The notes beneath the pieces were generated by a model. It ran no database searches and was not told where the DNA came from. It saw only the letters and a program-made list of their open reading frames with translations. A program made the position numbers and the translations under genes. Of a DNA stretch of 64,000 nucleotides, positions 63,207 to 64,000 are shown in pieces (positions within the stretch are counted from its first letter, which is position 1; each line of letters begins with the position of its first letter). Origin of the DNA: Trichosphaerium sp. ATCC 40318 (lineage: Eukaryota; Discosea; Flabellinia; Trichosidae); contig JALMLS010000149.1 in the NCBI GenBank assembly GCA_038496445.1, positions 1 to 64,000 on the forward strand, given 5' to 3'.

Positions 63207-64000
63207 TCAATTCAATGGTGCCAATTGTGCATTAAGTAACCAAAACTTACTTCCCAAAGGTAATCCAAATTGACCTAAAACGTACACTTGTAAATAAAAC
63301 TAAAAAGTTATAGACCATCGTACTGTCTAGAGCATCAAGTTCTTTTACTGCAACTACTTTTACTGTAACACTTGGAGATAATCTACCATCATATCTTTGC
63401 TTTATTTCATCACATAGAGCCTACATAAACATCAGCACTAAAGCCACAACGAGGAATAGACTTGTTTGTACGTACTGGGTTCAGGAATATTGGAGGTTGT
63501 ACTGCCATACCATGCATTGTTGCTGATAGTCTGTATATACCCTCTCCACTTAGTGTCATCGACACCACGTGGCCTATGATTTGATGTGCATCATTAAAGT
63601 TTGCCATATCAATAGGAGTTGCTTGTTCTACGTCAAACGGTCGCCCTTTATTTTCAAAAGTATTTGGAGAGGATCTTAGTGCTGTAGGAGCCATTAAATC
63701 CTTTGTAGTAATAGTTGCTGTTCGAGTATTTTGTGGCGTTTCAGGCACGTGTTTTTCTTTCTTCAAAGACGCAGTAGGAACTTGAAGAAAAAAAACTGTT
63801 AGTTTCGTTTAGGTTTATGTGCTTGTTTAAACGGTACCATTCATAAATGAGCGGTAGGATATTCGTTGTTGGTACTCAATAAGAGAATCATAGTTTTCTT
63901 TCATTAGTTGTGATTTTAATTCTGACCAAGAGACGTTAAATTTCTCCTGTAGTATGTCTGTGATTGTATTCTCTGGCGTGAGAGCGTATAAGAGCCTAAA
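63207..64000 (-). CDS. Unrecognised protein, C-terminal part
   Basis: The gene runs off the right end of the window. From the edge it reads LLYALTPENTITDILQEKFN, VSWSELKSQLMKENYDSLIE, then a Thr/Pro-rich linker (ETPQNTRTATITTKDLMAPT). A compact domain follows: DAHQIIGHVVSMTLSGEGIY, LSATMHGMAVQPPIFLNPVR, CGFSADVYVALCDEIKQRYD and VTVKVVAVKELDALDS. After a GTACGA intron the last exon is QFGLPLGSKFWLLNAQLAPL with TGA 63207. The final domain alternates short strands like a beta-sandwich, but I assign no family. The first coding exon and N-terminus are missing. Confidence 0.55.

Overview
This window is intron-rich, gene-dense DNA from a unicellular eukaryote, AT-rich by eye (roughly 38% GC). It holds about 27 genes on both strands, most cut into short exons by introns of about 20-170 nt. 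The gene set points to an Amorphea-type protist (an amoebozoan or a unicellular relative of animals and fungi). It includes a canonical Ras and a Thr61 Rap, a kinase carrying an SH2 domain, a CENP-E-type kinesin-7, a UVRAG-like PI3K-complex subunit, an ATRIP-like checkpoint protein and several type I membrane glycoproteins. The species itself cannot be named from the sequence.

Layout. 1-454: end of an MST/GCK-type kinase. 0.6-10.4 kb: three tandem minus-strand paralogs encoding secreted-to-membrane parallel beta-helix glycoproteins, with a homogenised block shared among them. 10.5-15.6 kb: a doubtful small plus gene, then a minus coiled-coil/helical protein with a long Asn/Gln-rich N-terminus (ATRIP-like). 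16.2-18.8 kb: a type I membrane protein with a Pro/Thr stalk. 19.1-22.5 kb: serine hydroxymethyltransferase and Rap. 23.0-27.0 kb: a secreted PHB-depolymerase-type esterase, a Cys-rich CX3C protein and an orphan gene. 27.6-31.5 kb: PRMT1 and a 2OG-Fe(II) dioxygenase with an extra N-terminal domain. 31.6-36.1 kb: a PH+LRR protein, an RRM protein and Ras. 37.0-41.9 kb: a second type I membrane protein and the kinase-SH2 protein. 42.3-52.4 kb: a giant kinesin-7, divergent from ALG12. 54.6-64 kb: a coiled-coil protein, UVRAG-like, F-box+YwqK/MORN_2-repeat protein, BTB-like protein, TauE/SafE permease and a partial orphan.

The genes look like ordinary housekeeping (folate/one-carbon, N-glycosylation, arginine methylation), signalling (Ras, Rap, kinases), cell division (kinesin-7, checkpoint, coiled-coil) and surface/secreted functions, without operon-like logic. 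Several divergent pairs share very short promoters (113 and 237 bp). Genome-wide peculiarities visible here are 5' splice sites that often read GTAC instead of GTAA/GTGA, some introns of about 17-24 nt, and a strong excess of the palindrome CACGTG. Gene spans below run from start to stop codon and include introns. Splice sites were placed by hand from reading frame and GT/AG, so individual junctions may be off.
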